DNA of 64,000 nucleotides, taken from assembly GCA_018105865.1 (NCBI GenBank), contig CM030845.1:15428538-15492537 (forward strand). The letters are read 5' to 3'. The DNA is from Metaphire vulgaris. Taxonomy: Eukaryota > Annelida > Clitellata > Crassiclitellata > Megascolecidae. The translations under genes were made by a program, and so were the position numbers. The notes beneath the pieces are model-generated. The model was not told the origin of the DNA and did no database searches. It saw only the letters and a list, made by a program, of their open reading frames with translations. Shown piece by piece: positions 26,628 through 37,500 of this stretch (the first letter of the stretch is position 1; every line of letters begins with the position of its first letter).

Positions 26628-29600
26628 TAAAATTAAGCGCATAGGAATAAGGAGCTACTTCCATGATGCTTTGAAAGCTCTATAGAAATTAACAAGATTT
26701 TACTTACTTACTTACTTTGTTTATATCAGGAAGTGATATAAATTCAGCCATAATTTTTATTTACTTTTTTATTACTTTTGGATTTGTTCAATAGTTTACT
26801 TTCAATTAAGTTATTTAATGTTTATAAAGGCAAAAATTCATAGTTCTACAGTCTGCACCACTAAAAATTATTGCTGACCAATTATATTAAAACGTAGGTA
26901 TGTATATTGTATAGGCTACTGTACCTTACCTGCTTGAGTAGTCTATCTCGTAATCTCAATTAGAGTGTTGAGTCCAAGATGCAGAGTAAAATGAAAAGTT
27001 TGACAAATAAAAGAGTTCAGGTTTCGTGGGCAACATCTTAAATGATATTGCATTGTCGCTTACGAGACATTATTAAATTTTTATTATCTACTACTCGGAT
27101 TTAGACGTCTAAACAGTTAACTGTCTAGTTCAAGCAAGAGAAATGTCTTAAATGCAGTCAGTTGACTCAATTCCCGTAATCTCCATATAATTTAGACGCT
27201 TCACCGCTGATTTCGACAGACCCATAGGATTGATCTAAACTTCTAAAGAGTTAAACGCCATTCTCTCAGCAGGTTGGCGTAGTTACCCCCTCAATGTTAC
27301 TAACACAGCAAGTCAACTATCTAAATCTAGTAAATTCGGCTCAAAAGCATCTTGACATCGTTCCCATGATGACCGTTAAGTGACATGAAAGTTCACACTT
27401 AGGGTCAATCAACTAGAGACCAGGTTCCTACAGTCGGACTGCTTGTTCGTCCCCAATGGATTAATTATCAGGTTTAAAAGGTTCACATTTGCAGGCAATC
27501 TGGATAAACGCAGTCACGGTACTCCAGTGACTGAGTGTCAAACTACTGAAACTGAGCAAACGTTATAGGGCCTACATGTTGGAGTGGGAGCAACACATGG
27601 GGGCAACACATGATGAACAAATGCTGAGCCCACTCTAAATCAATGGAGAGAATCAGGCCCCCGTGGATCGCCATTTCTGAACCGAAACTCCAAAAATATG
27701 AAATTTCAAAAATAGAAATTTCAGGAAGAGCATGCATTGAGACTGGAAAATGTGTTAACTGGTATATAAACAGTTGAAATATTGGGGGCCAAACAAGTGC
27801 TGGGCCCCCTGCCCGAATTGGGGGGCAGGCCCTGGACCCCTATGGATTGACGCCTATGGTATCACATTTTAAAATGTATATAGTAACCCTGACTAACAAC
27901 ATGCATAGACCTCAAAAATCAGTGTTTATTCTATACTTCTTGGAGGGAATTCCCCCCAGTTTAAATTTTCCCTAAATGTTTGACATTTTGGCAAGTAGTA
28001 TGACCTCCCCAATGTCTTTTACCCCAAAAATTTTAAACTCCCCGCAATGTCCAGGTGGCTAAAATAGCCACTGGCTCAAAATTGTGCAAGGAGACTGCAA
28101 TGGAGACGCCCCTTCAGCCTTTCTGTTATTCATTTTTAGTTTTGAATCTTGAGGTATTTAAATATACATTTATTTTTATTTATTAAATTTTATATTGTGC
28201 AGAATAAGGAAATATCATGTTTTCACCATTCTCATCAATCACCTTCATCATAGTCTTAATAGTCATTGTCGTAGTTTACAATGCTGTTGCTATAGGCCGA
28301 TCATAGTCGTCCATTGTTCTACAACCAGACTGCCTTGGGATGTCCTGTGGCCGAAGCAGGGCCGTTCTTACATCGAATCACTTCGGCAAAGCTCGTAAAA
28401 GCTTATGAAGAGTTTGATCCAAGAGACTCTTGCAATGAGTTTGATTCACAGACCAACCTACCTGATTAGCCTGATCCCGTGTTAAACTCTATGTATGTTT
28501 TAGGGATAACCGGCAATAGTTAGCTTATAGAGATACATGTTCCAGCCTTGGCTTCTCTCAGCATAGGCGGAGTTAGGTTTTGTCCTCGGGGGGCGCTAAA
28601 CTAGTAGAAGTCTGACGAGCATTGCGCTTATTCAGTAACTCCTGAAAAAGGTCATTACGCCTGTTCAACAAACAATAAAATTTGTGGATATTCGTGGGAG
28701 ACTTAGCCCCTAGCTAAGTTACCCTAACCCCTGATAAACTCCGCCCGTGTCTCTCAGTTAGTTGACCTGTTTTTGCAATGCAGTGTGTAGGCCCTTTCCA
28801 GATTGTCTGTTGCAGTCTCTCAGATTGCGACTCAGTAGACCTAACTGATCGGCGTCCTTTCTTTCTTTGATGGAACCAGGTGACGGAATTAATTTTCCGG
28901 GCGAAGTGACTTTGGTCGCTCGGGCCATCCGCTGTAACAACGCCCCCGCACCACGTGACAGATGCTGCCTTCCTCAGGCGAGACACTTCGTCTGCTACAA
29001 CATCATGTACGTCACTCCGCCGTCAATCACTAGCAAGCCTAGACTCACTAGCAGTGGCGGCTCCAGAATTTGGCAGGGGGTGTTGGGGTGGCGACTTCTA
29101 AGCATGAGGAGCCAACTATTTTTTCATCAATCAGTAAGCCCCTTATCCCCTACATACAGGAAGAATATGACCCTCGATGGGGGTGGCATAGGGGAGCCGC
29201 CTCTGCTCATCATCATCATGATCATCATCATGATCATCATCATCATCATCATCATCATCAGCATCATCACGATCATCATCGTGATCAGAATGATCATCAT
29301 GCTCATCATCATGATAATCATCACGATCATCATCGTGATCATAATGATCATAATGATCATCATCATCGTTGCTTTCTGCCAGCTCATTAGCGGCAATAGC
29401 TAGGCAAGAAACTTCTCCGTTTATCTTTTTCCGTTGTTAGTCCCTTTCCATCGATTACTGATATCTGGTATCTTTCGTAGTCTTCTTTGATGTTATCCAT
29501 CCACTTTTTCTGGGCCTTCCTCTTATTCTCTTGCCTTCTTTGTATGTGTAGAGTGCTTTATATGGGAGTCTGTTGCTTTTCCTTGTATTTACATGTCCGT

Positions 29601-32128
29601 ACCATCGAAGTCTTCTTCTGATTTTATCTATTATTGTCTCTTTCATCCCCAGTCTTTTCCCGATGTCTTCGTTTCTTATTCTTTGTAATCTGCTTACTCC
29701 CAATATTTTTAGCAAATAGTTCATTTCTGCTTCTAGCAGTCTGTTTTCATCTGCTCTTTTTAATATCCATGTTTCTGATCCATAAAGCATTTGTGGAACA
29801 ATGATAGTGTTGAATATTTGAATGTTGGTGATGATCTTTATTTCATTTGCATTCCAAATATGTCTAAGTCTTCCCATTATCTGTAGTCCCTTTGCTGATC
29901 TCTTTTTAATATCTTGTTCGTGTCTTCCATCGCTGCTCACTACTGTAGCTCATGTTTTTAAAATGTCAGAGGCTGTTAGAGTCTGTTGTTCACGAAATTA
30001 TTCAGACGCTTGGTTTTAGGATTGAAAAGTTAATTTTTGCTGGATTTTAAATTCTGATGGTTTCTGCATTTAGAATCTCACGAATTCACAGATAGGCCTG
30101 GGCCTATTCATTATGTTTTGCTGAGTAAACTTTACTCTCCTTCAAATTTTTGAATGAATTCTTATTATTGCATGAAGGCTCTCTGCATGGATAAGGCGTT
30201 TGCGCATGATCTAGTCATTCCTGTAGGGCTGCTGCTCTTCGGTTGTCTTATCGTTGTCCGTGTCTTTGCGTGTTCCAACTGTTTCAGGGTTGACGGTCAG
30301 TATCTGAACTACGACACGGAGAATTACGCTCGCACAACTGACTTCACTGGCTTATGCGACGCCATGGCCAGGATCAGCGGCAAGTCCACCGGAAGATACA
30401 GCAGCGTACGTATAATTATCATCATTCGACCGCTTTCTAACCAAGCGTTACTTAATTATTATGCACTATAACAGTGGTTCTCAGACCCCTTTGTCTCGCG
30501 GACCACTTTTGAGTGCCAAAAATTTTTCGCGGACCACCTGAGAAACATGAAACCAGTGTCTGCCGAAAAAGCTCGACAAGCAAAAAAATTATCGCCTATC
30601 AAAAAGGCTGACAAGCAAAAATTTAAAAAAATTTTTGTAATTTTTGTTTTTTCACAATATGCCGCGGACCACTAGACGCCCTCTCGCGGACCACTTTTGG
30701 TCCGCGGACCACGGATTGAGAACCGCTGCACTATAAGACTGCGGATGTAGGCCTAGTTATGCAGCGTACGAAATTTCAGGTTTACGCTCATTGACAAATA
30801 TTAGCAATGCAATGTTTTTTCTATCAACTCTATCATGGTTATGACGTTACTGTTGATTACTTAATTGTGCTGGTCAAAGTTTTCAAGTGGCTTAATTGAT
30901 CTTATGTTCGATCTCAGTATAAGTTTTACCCTTAGGGGTTCTCCATTGATTACGTCAACAAAATAGGGGAGGGGTTAGAAAAAGTTTGACAGTTGTTAAC
31001 AAGAGAGGGGCCAAGAGAAGTTGACGTCAACAATTTCACTTTTTACAAATAATCCAAAAAATAGGAAATTCATGGAATAGACCTACTATTTATTACAACG
31101 AAGAAAAACATGACAAGCAAAAAAGTAATCATTTTGACACTTCATTAGGAAAAAAGGAGGAAAGGGTCATCACCGCACAAAAATAATAGCCTTCTAAACT
31201 TGTATGGGGGACCCGTCACTGATTTTAGGGAGGTGTCAATAGTTTTTCACATAATTATAGGGGGGTCACTTAAAGTTGACCGTTGTTGAAAAGGGGAGGG
31301 GTCAACAAGTGCCCAAAAATTGTTGGCATAATTAATGGACAATGGACAGCCTCCCTTATGGATCAGTTTCAGGGGCGTAGCCAGGAATTTGATTTGGGAG
31401 GGTATAAATATTTTGGGTGGGTATAAATCTTAACTATAAACCACATAAACCATATAAACCACACATAACCACATGTAAATCACATACAAAACTTTAAGGT
31501 AGACTGATTTTTTTTTTGGGGGGGCATATATACCGATATACCCCTCCTCCGTCGCTACGCCCCTGGTCAGTTTGAGTGACCCAATATCATCTCTGGTTCT
31601 AGTGTCTAAGGAACTCAAAAGTTCCTTAGCATTTCGGCGATTCCGTGCTCGCTGTTTGACAGTGTTTGTATTTTGTTATTGCGTTTATTTTCTTCTTCCG
31701 ATTGGGAGGTAGGTCCCCCTGGTGTTCCTTGAGGGTTGAAATCTTAACATTTCTGATATTTGCCATTTACTGCTAAAATTTGTTTTCCTTAATTTGAACG
31801 CTCAAGAATTCGAGAGTCGTCAACTTATTCTGTATTCATTGTCACACTTTCCGTGACAGAACGATTAACGCACAACAGCCTAAAATATTCAAAATTCAGA
31901 TGCATTTGTTGCTATTAGGCGGCCTAGTGGCTGCTTAGACTTTCTGTTGAAGACAGTTTAACCTTGTAGTCAGTCGATGCGTTAATAACAACAACAGAGG
32001 CCTGGTTTTGAATTCAGGCGATAATGGTGAACGGCGGCGGACAGCTCGTTTGGCGATACGGCGCTTGGACGGAGGTGGAGGCAGGGTCCCAGCGCGTCAA
32101 GAACCTCGCCTGCGAGATAGTCGACTAG
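24121..32128 (+). CDS. Putative small secreted cysteine-containing protein, three exons
   Basis: Not recognised. Proposed exons: 24121-24275, 30288-30405, 32018-32128. The ATG has a strong Kozak context (GCCATGG) and opens an N-terminus with a basic segment, LLLLL and a hydrophobic core (VAATVAVLLSVALA), a likely signal peptide cut near ALA-KP. The mature part begins KPSPQQQEGRDCDPYAYC, then VDGQYLNYDTENYARTTDFT GLC (exon 2) and AIMVNGGGQLVWRYGAW through LACEIVD-stop (exon 3). Total about 127 aa, with four Cys in the mature chain. Exons 2 and 3 join in phase 0 with clear GTACGT and TTCAG sites. The exon 1 to 2 join is uncertain: the strong donor T|GTGAGT is out of phase, while GA|GTGTGC is in phase but weaker, so an unseen exon may lie between. 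A hormone, cytokine or matrix peptide is possible; I infer no function. Confidence 0.55.
24298..24594. mobile_element. hAT-like MITE just inside intron 1
   Basis: Ends CAGAGGCGTCATT and AATGACGCCACTG, flanked by a perfect 8-bp duplication ctcctaat (24290-24297, 24595-24602). The interior is an irregular array of 'aaaatttgc' units. It starts about 22-26 bp past the exon 1 donor. Confidence 0.93.
24765..25975. mobile_element. GTGGCGGTTCTAGC MITE interrupted by a hAT element
   Basis: Left end 'agaggtggttctagc' and right end near 'tagaactggctctga' match the 18759-19008 subfamily in outline. The middle (24780-25694) is a later insertion with its own 8-bp duplication. Confidence 0.65.
24780..25694 (+). 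mobile_element. Non-autonomous hAT relic with TACTTG arrays
   Basis: 915 bp bounded by CAGAGATGTAG and CTACACCTCTG, with a perfect 8-bp duplication gttctagc on both sides (24772-24779, 25695-25702). Each end carries an array of 'tacttg' hexamers with 'ctcggaggccagg' spacers. The centre encodes LELNDIYDEATDTIVFW, then RDLSVPASGASIKRVFSQAG, the hAT C-terminal dimerisation motif, with stops. It derives from an autonomous hAT by deletion. Confidence 0.93.
25703..26588. other. Intron 1 sequence, no gene seen
   Basis: Remainder of the interrupted MITE (to about 25975), then AT-rich sequence without conserved frames. Confidence 0.5.
26589..26627. repeat. (TA)n microsatellite
   Basis: About 19 TA units immediately left of a LINE 3' end. 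Confidence 0.95.
26630..26716 (+). mobile_element. LINE 3' end, family with (TTAC)n tail
   Basis: 'attaagcgcataggaataag' followed by 'gagctacttcc' and a TTACTTACTTAC tail. Same 3' end as at 44257-44346 and 45303-45390, and inverted at 53924. Confidence 0.9.
26717..27919. other. Intron 1 sequence, no gene seen
   Basis: AT-rich. Around 27780-27860 a G/C-run segment ('attgggggcc', 'ggacccctatggattg') resembles a degraded MITE end, but the partner end was not found. Confidence 0.4.
27920..28073. mobile_element. TIR MITE, CAGTGTTTATTCT family
   Basis: Left end CAGTGTTTATTCT and diverged right end 'aaaatagccactg'. Flanks 'ctcaaaa' on both sides. The interior matches the 37985-38181 copy ('ggaattcccccc', 'aatgtc'). 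Confidence 0.75.
29052..29205. mobile_element. Short hAT-like MITE, CAGTGGCGG family
   Basis: Ends CAGTGGCGGCTCC and 'gggagccgcctctg'; 154 bp. Its right end abuts the CAT-rich LINE tail at 29206. Confidence 0.8.
29206..29945 (-). mobile_element. RTE-like LINE 3' fragment with ATGATG-type tail
   Basis: Minus-strand frame 29940-29455 (161 aa) contains GRLRHIWNANEIKI, TIIVPQMLYGSETWILKRAD, RIRNEDIGKRLGM, RRRLRWYGHV and GRPRKSGW: the region C-terminal to the RT of RTE-like elements. The 3' UTR then runs into an ATG/GATC-rich array at 29206-29370. Only the 3' part remains. It lies in intron 1 of the secreted-protein gene. Confidence 0.88.
30288..30405 (+). CDS. Secreted-protein gene exon 2
   Basis: 118 nt, phase 2 to 0. 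Acceptor 'ccaactgtttcag', donor GTACGT. Encodes VDGQYLNYDTENYARTTDFT then GLCDAMARISGKSTGRYSS. Locally GC-richer than its surroundings, as expected of an exon. An upstream in-frame ATG at 30154 would need the acceptor to be ignored and is less likely. Confidence 0.65.
30472..30728. mobile_element. hAT-like MITE
   Basis: Ends CAGTGGTTCTCA and TGAGAACCGCTG, with a perfect 8-bp duplication cactataa on both sides. 'cgcggaccac' segments occur near both ends. 257 bp, 66 bp after exon 2. Confidence 0.95.
30934..31355. mobile_element. Possible TIR element, GTCCATtxATTACGTCA type
   Basis: The left part 'ttctccattgattacgtcaa' and the right part 'ggacagcctccctta' are roughly inverted, and the G-run interior resembles 52744-53299. 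Boundaries are approximate. Confidence 0.4.
31370..31565. mobile_element. hAT-like MITE, CAGGGGCGTAGC family
   Basis: Ends CAGGGGCGTAGC and GCTACGCCCCTG; flanks atcagttt and gtcagttt (7 of 8). 196 bp. Confidence 0.9.
32018..32128 (+). CDS. Secreted-protein gene exon 3 with stop
   Basis: Follows acceptor 'ttttgaattcag'. In phase 0 it reads AIMVNGGGQLVWRYGAWTEV then EAGSQRVKNLACEIVD and TAG. The GC-rich, codon-like composition stands out from its AT-rich flanks. An alternative last exon at 35497 gives no better reading. Confidence 0.55.
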   Translation, partial: AIMVNGGGQLVWRYGAWTEVEAGSQRVKNLACEIVD

Positions 32129-32354
32129 TCTGACTGGAGGAAACACGTCACGGACAGCGTCCGTTGGCTGTGGCTACTATAGGACATCAAACAGTGGACG
32201 AGATCGCCTTGTCTTACGCGAGATATCATTATGACTAGCAGTCGTTAATCTTGTTCGTCTTTTGAACGAAATTGAAGAATACTTGATTGCGGTCTTGTAG
32301 CTTAGCGGAGTCTGTTAATTTTGTTAATTGAACTTTCGACGGTCACCAATTAAT

Positions 32355-32360
32355 AATAAA
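32355..32360 (+). terminator. Candidate polyadenylation signal
   Basis: AATAAA, 227 nt after the proposed stop codon and 95 bp before the large hAT-like insertion. Confidence 0.4.
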
Positions 32361-32900
32361 TGTTTGAGATTATAAGATTATAGACCTTCAAGGACAATCG
32401 ACATTTGCAAGATTATAAATATACTGCTCCATATAATCGCATATACGCTCTACCCATAGATGTTGCAAACGTTTTTTACGTTTTTTATTCGTCAATAAAA
32501 AACGCGTTTTTTACGTTTTTGTTTTTTACGTTTTTTTATTTTTTGCGTTTTTAACGGCTTTTTTCAATATGGCATTTCCATTATTTCTAGATCATAGGTC
32601 AGACAAGCGGCGAATCAACATCTTCAAATGTTAATCAAGGCGTTACACAATTTCAATTACGCGAAGTTTAGCGCCAAAACGCCGCAATAGTGAAAAGTCG
32701 AAAAACGAACCACATTGCGTTGAATTCTCTCGTTTTTGTTGTAAAGAATACGAAATTTATACGAAAAGGTAAATTGCATTTGCGTTTGCATTTATACGTT
32801 TGCATTTATACGAATCGGCAATTGCTTAGAATTCCTTAGAATATGAGTTTAACCAGCTTTGAAGGCGATGCGTTTAAGATTAAGTTTAACCTATGATGAT

Positions 32901-33755
32901 CAGTGATGGGCAACTAACTAAAAAATATTAGTTAAACTATAACTAAATTTCAACTAAAAATACGTAGTTAAACTTTTAGTTGTAACTAACTTTTAAAAGA
33001 GTTAACTAAACTAAAAAAATTAGTTAAACTTTTTTGCAACTAATTTTACAACTATTTTTCATGTATCAAATATGTATCAGAAAACAATTCAAAAAACTAT
33101 TACGATGCTGGCAGCATCAACAAATCAAATCAATGGACCATTGAATTAATTAATCATTGATTGTCTATTTAAGTCTTAGTCTAGACTGCAGGAACACAAG
33201 TTTGTCAAGAGTCTCATCTTTACTTTTTCGTCGGCAAAAGCAACGTGGCACTGAAATTCTTGCAGTCATTATGAGCTTGGTTTGAGTCCTTTAACTTCAA
33301 TTTGACTTCTTCGCAACACATGTTTACTAACTCATTTTCACTTTTCCGTTGCTAGAAAATGCTACTTATGATGTAATCAATGGATGTAATTCAATATTGT
33401 ATATAATTCCAACTAAAGATAAACGACTTCATATAAAAGCATTTCCCGCTTACCAACGAGATCAAAGATCGTAAGTAAGTAAAAATACACTGGTCTCTGA
33501 CCAAGATCAGTGATATATGGTGTTATCGTTGTCATGAAAAAAATTACCTAGAAAGAAATAGATAAAAAGGTACTGTAATTTTGGATCACCAACTAAAATT
33601 TTTTAGTTAAACTATTTAGTTATTAACTAAATTTTTTTAGTTAAACTATCATTTTAACTAAACTATTTATATTTAATTAAACTATGAAGCTAACTTTAAA
33701 AAAGTAGTTAAACTTTTAGTTAGCAACTAATTAGTTAACTAGTTGCCCATCACTG
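32901..33755. mobile_element. Nested hAT-like element with AACTAA arrays
   Basis: Ends CAGTGATGGGCAACTA and TAGTTGCCCATCACTG, with a perfect 8-bp duplication atgatgat. Sub-terminal arrays of 'agttaaactaa' type at both ends are mutually complementary. The centre is non-coding. Confidence 0.95.
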
Positions 33756-33920
33756 ATGATGATCGCTTTGTGTCTTGACTGTCTATGGTTTTTAGAGGAG
33801 CTAATTAATTTGGTACCAGGACAATGTTATTAATATTTAATCAAATATTCAAAAAGCTATTAACAAATTGTCACAATAAAGAAATAGGCCTACATATAGC
33901 GTTTTCTGCATTAGGCCTAC

Positions 33921-35205
33921 TAATGTAATGTAATGTAATGTAACAAAATATTTGTATAGCGCCTCTTCTGAAAGATCACTCAGAAGCGCTTCCACAGCAA
34001 ATTACTGTATATTAACAAAGAGATAAGTTTTAAGTCGTTTCAAAAAGAGGGCCATAGAATTAGGAGTTGCTAAGCCACGCATACTGGCGTCAAGAGCATT
34101 CCAAAGGATAGGGCCAACTGATTCAAAACCCTCTTCAGGAACATGGAAGTTCGTGCTTGGGGCACACTGAGAAGACCATTGGTTGTGGACCGAAGACATG
34201 GCCGACCAGGGATAGAGCTAAGGGGATGGAGTAGCTCTGAAAGGTAAGATGGAGTGGCACCATAAAGAGAGAGTGCAACCACTCTCAACATACGAAACTC
34301 AACTCGAGCAGGATAAGGCAGCCAGTGTAAAATAGACGTCATATAATCACTAATGTGATCACGTCTTGTGACACCAGCAATCACCCTGGCTGCTGAACGA
34401 AGAACCATCTGGAGTTTATCAAGTCGCACCGATGGAAGACCAGCAAAAGTGAACCACAGTAGTCAAGCCTTGAGCAAATAAATGCATGAATCAAAGGAAG
34501 CAGATGGCATGTCTCCCACGTCGAATCACTCTAAGCTGGCGGAGATGATAGAAGCAACTGCGACAAAGTGAGTTAATATGATCCATAAAGGTTAACTCAG
34601 AGTCAAGAATTATACCAAGATCACGGACAGAGGAGGAGAAAGAGAGGCCGGGGAAGGCGGCCTGCACAGACATATGATCAATTTTTAAGAGCTGACCTCG
34701 AGTACCAAACCAGATGAGCTGAGTTTTAGCTGGATTAAGTAAAAGACGATTTGAGTGCATCCATGAATGAAGTAAGTCAGAGGCTTCAACAAATTCACGA
34801 GTGATCTGCAGCGCATTAGTGGGGCTGGAATGTGAATAGGCCTGAATATCATCAGCGTACATATGTTTTTAAAATTATATGGTGCAAACAAGCGTGCAAC
34901 ATCAGCAGTATAAAGTATATACAGAAGCGGCCCAAGAACCGAACCCTGAGGACTCCACAAGTGACTGGCACTTCACGGGAGTAGGAAGAACCAAGTGATG
35001 CAATCATGCGGCGTTCAGAGAGATAGGATTTTAACCAGGCCAGAGGAAGACCAGAAACACCAAATGAGACAGAGAGGCGCTGTAGAAGAATATCATGGTC
35101 AACAGTGTCAAAAGCAGCACTGACATCAAATAGGGCAAGAAGAGTGACTTCTGACCGATCGATGGCCCTATAGAGATCTGAGAGAAGATGCAAGAGAAGC
35201 GTTTC
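33921..35205 (-). mobile_element. CR1/L2/jockey-type LINE, 5'-truncated, (TTACA)n tail
   Basis: The minus strand encodes a broken reverse transcriptase: LFDVSAAFDTVDHDILLQRL, then PQGSVLGPLLYILY, MYADDIQAYSH (catalytic YADD), WMHSNRLLLNPAKT and VRDLGIILDSELTF. It continues to CVA-stop and a 3' UTR ending in four TTACA units. At least two frameshifts. The 3' end is nearly identical to 10549-10745, so the family was recently active. Confidence 0.95.
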
Positions 35206-35666
35206 AGTTTAATGAGTGTTCCTCGTTGTCTTGCTTTTCTTCGTTTATAAACTAATTACGGAAAATTAACATGCTAATTTTCGTGTTGGCTAAAAAATAA
35301 ATGAACTTTTTTTCAACGTTGTTTTAAAAGAAAAAACGCGTGTTTTACGTTTTTTATTTTAGATTTTACGTTTGCAACATCTATGGCTCTACCGAAGGGG
35401 TGGCCAACCACCTTTTTCTACAAGCGCAAGACTATTGTAATTCATTTTCGTTGTAAGATTTAGTGTAGGCCTAATTCCTTTTCATATGTTTCAGCACAGA
35501 TCGCAAGGAAGTGTGCCTGTCCAGCGTATCATTTTGCGTTCGATACATGTATCGGTGCAGCGTCAGAGAGTTCAACACACAGAGGACAACAATTATCAAA
35601 GGGGCCAGATACAGCTAACCTGAAAAGGAAAGGTTAAAATATTGCGGATTGACAAGTTTGGAAACA

Positions 35667-35670
<4 letters not shown>

Positions 35671-35712
<42 letters not shown>
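35671..35712. repeat. (GA)n microsatellite
   Basis: About 20 GA units. Confidence 0.95.
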
Positions 35713-35715
<3 letters not shown>

Positions 35716-37288
35716 TTGAAACACATAAAATATTAACTAAGTGGAAGTTTCTTCAGAAACGTTTTTCACAACAAAACAGTAAGATGGAACCCAAGAGACC
35801 ATGCAGCATGACATGAAACTGTTTAAGAAACGGGTTGGATGACACAAGCACCTTTTAGTGCTAGAGTGGTACGTGGATGGATAGATGGAATGAATTGGAT
35901 GAAAAGACAGTATAATGGCTACCAGTGCAAAATGCTTTTAAAATTAGTGGCGTAACCAGAGCCAAATGGAACCCAGGCAGCTGACCAACTTAATCATTAT
36001 TTAAATGAAATTGTAAATGTTAATATTTACGACATGTTTATCAATTCGAACTTCAGTCAAAATAGACTAAAGATTGAATGTGATGTGTTTGTGATTATGT
36101 TTTATGAACAGTTTGATATAATGTTACCGAATTTTTAAAAAAAATTGGCATGAGAAGACTCAACAAAAGACATCAATCACTCAGTTAGTTTGAGGAAGTT
36201 AAAGCTTCAAACATGTAGGCCATAAAGACTACAGAGTGATCGAGTCCGAGTAACATGAAGATATTTTGCCGGGTAAATTTTTGCGTCTTTTGAGCAGTGG
36301 CGTAACCAGAGTCACAGTGTACCACGGGCAGCTCATCAAGGGCTGTAGCCTACATAAATAATTACGGAAACAATTTTTGGCGAATTTTGACCTCTTGTCA
36401 GCAACTATCAAACTTTTCAAGCCCCTCCGTAATTTGCTTACGTAATTTATGAGCAGCCCCCAACTCAACTAAAATAATTATTTAAAAAATTTAACATGCG
36501 GATTTTAAATCGATCGCATTCCACGAGGCAACGCAAGTGCTCAACAGATGCGTTGTGAAGAGTGAACCAGTGGCGGCTCAAAGTATTATTGGTGGGGGTA
36601 TGCAATGAATTTCTATGAAATTGGTGGGGATGAAATGAAATCCCGAAAAAGGTGTTACAATCAAAAAAGGTATGTCAAAGATTAAGCTACTAAGAGAGGC
36701 AAGAGCATTATTTTTAATTGACTACAGTTGCACTCTAAAGATAAGAGGGAGACGAGAACAAATAGCGACTTACAGGTACAGGACATTGACTAACAAAGTA
36801 CACGTTCTAGGCCTACATGATAAATTTTTCTAACTCAGTACAGAATACTCGTAATAGAGGACATGAAAAATTGTGATCACTTAAGACCGAGACCATCGTC
36901 GCAAGACAAAGTCTCAAGACGGATATTCATGTTCTGAAAAACAGAACCAAATGGTTTATAAACCAATATGGTTTATATTTTAATACAGTTTAGTTTAGTT
37001 AAGCTTTTCTTTTCTTCTTGACATGTAGGCCCTAGACTTATCAGTATGCTGAGAAAAAATAAACTTGATTGATTGAAAAATTAGCTCTGGTTGGGAGGCA
37101 CCCTGACACCTCCTAATTTACTCATGATCTTGGAAATTTCAAGATAAAATCTGAGTCAAAACTTAAACAAATTAGTCAAACATCTGCACAGAAATAAGAA
37201 TACTGCACATGTAATAATAACAAGCACTCGTGAATAAGCTGGCGCACCAAGCTTTCGGGCAGCGCTTTAAAAATTCCGTGTTTACTTA
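35713..37288. other. Intergenic, no gene seen
   Basis: AT-rich. A solitary CAGTGGCGGCTC terminus at about 36569 with 'tgggggtatgcaatgaat' resembles the interior of the 4951 MITE, but its right end was not located. Two 'agtggcgtaaccagag' strings (about 35946 and 36297) are further partial termini. Confidence 0.5.
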
Positions 37289-37462
37289 CAGTAGAACCTT
37301 GTTATATCGAAGTTCAAGGGACCATGATAAATACTTCGATATACTGAGGTTTGATATCTCCGATTCCTGTATCATTAACACTGTTTTGGCGGGACCAGCG
37401 CTCAAACTTCGATATAAACGGGATTTCAATATAAGCGAGTTCGATATAACGAAGTTCTACTG
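37289..37462. mobile_element. Pogo/Tigger-like (Tc1-mariner superfamily) MITE
   Basis: Near-perfect inverted ends of about 27 bp starting CAGTAGAAC and containing 'tatatcgaa', flanked by TA. 174 bp, non-coding. It sits within a TTAC-rich tract that continues on its right. Confidence 0.93.
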
Positions 37463-37481
37463 TACTTACTTACTTAATAAT

Positions 37482-37500
37482 AATAATAATAATAATAATA
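37482..37500. repeat. (AAT)n
   Basis: Six to seven AAT units after a TTAC run. Confidence 0.85.

Larger units (their letters stand above)
32455..35385. mobile_element. hAT-like element, host of two nested insertions
   Basis: Perfect inverted ends CATAGATGTTGCAAACGT and ACGTTTGCAACATCTATG, with a perfect 8-bp duplication gctctacc (32447-32454, 35386-35393). Both ends carry 'tttttacgttttt' sub-repeats. Removing the elements at 32901-33755 and 33921-35205 leaves about 790 bp with no transposase frame, so it is non-autonomous. Confidence 0.95.

Noticed and set aside
29070..29403. Histidine- and isoleucine-rich frames
   Set aside because: They run through a MITE and the ATG/GATC-rich tail of a LINE.
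30154..30471. Single-exon gene of 105 aa with its own hydrophobic N-terminus
   Set aside because: The N-terminal part lies in a polypyrimidine tract ending in a good acceptor at 30287, and the C-terminal part runs past a GTACGT donor. The spliced reading is preferred, though this alternative is not excluded.
35497..35619. Alternative last exon of the secreted-protein gene after 'catatgtttcag'
   Set aside because: A frame with several cysteines (STDRKEVCLSSVSFCVRYMY) exists but is out of phase with exon 2. The in-phase reading is less protein-like than exon 3 at 32018.
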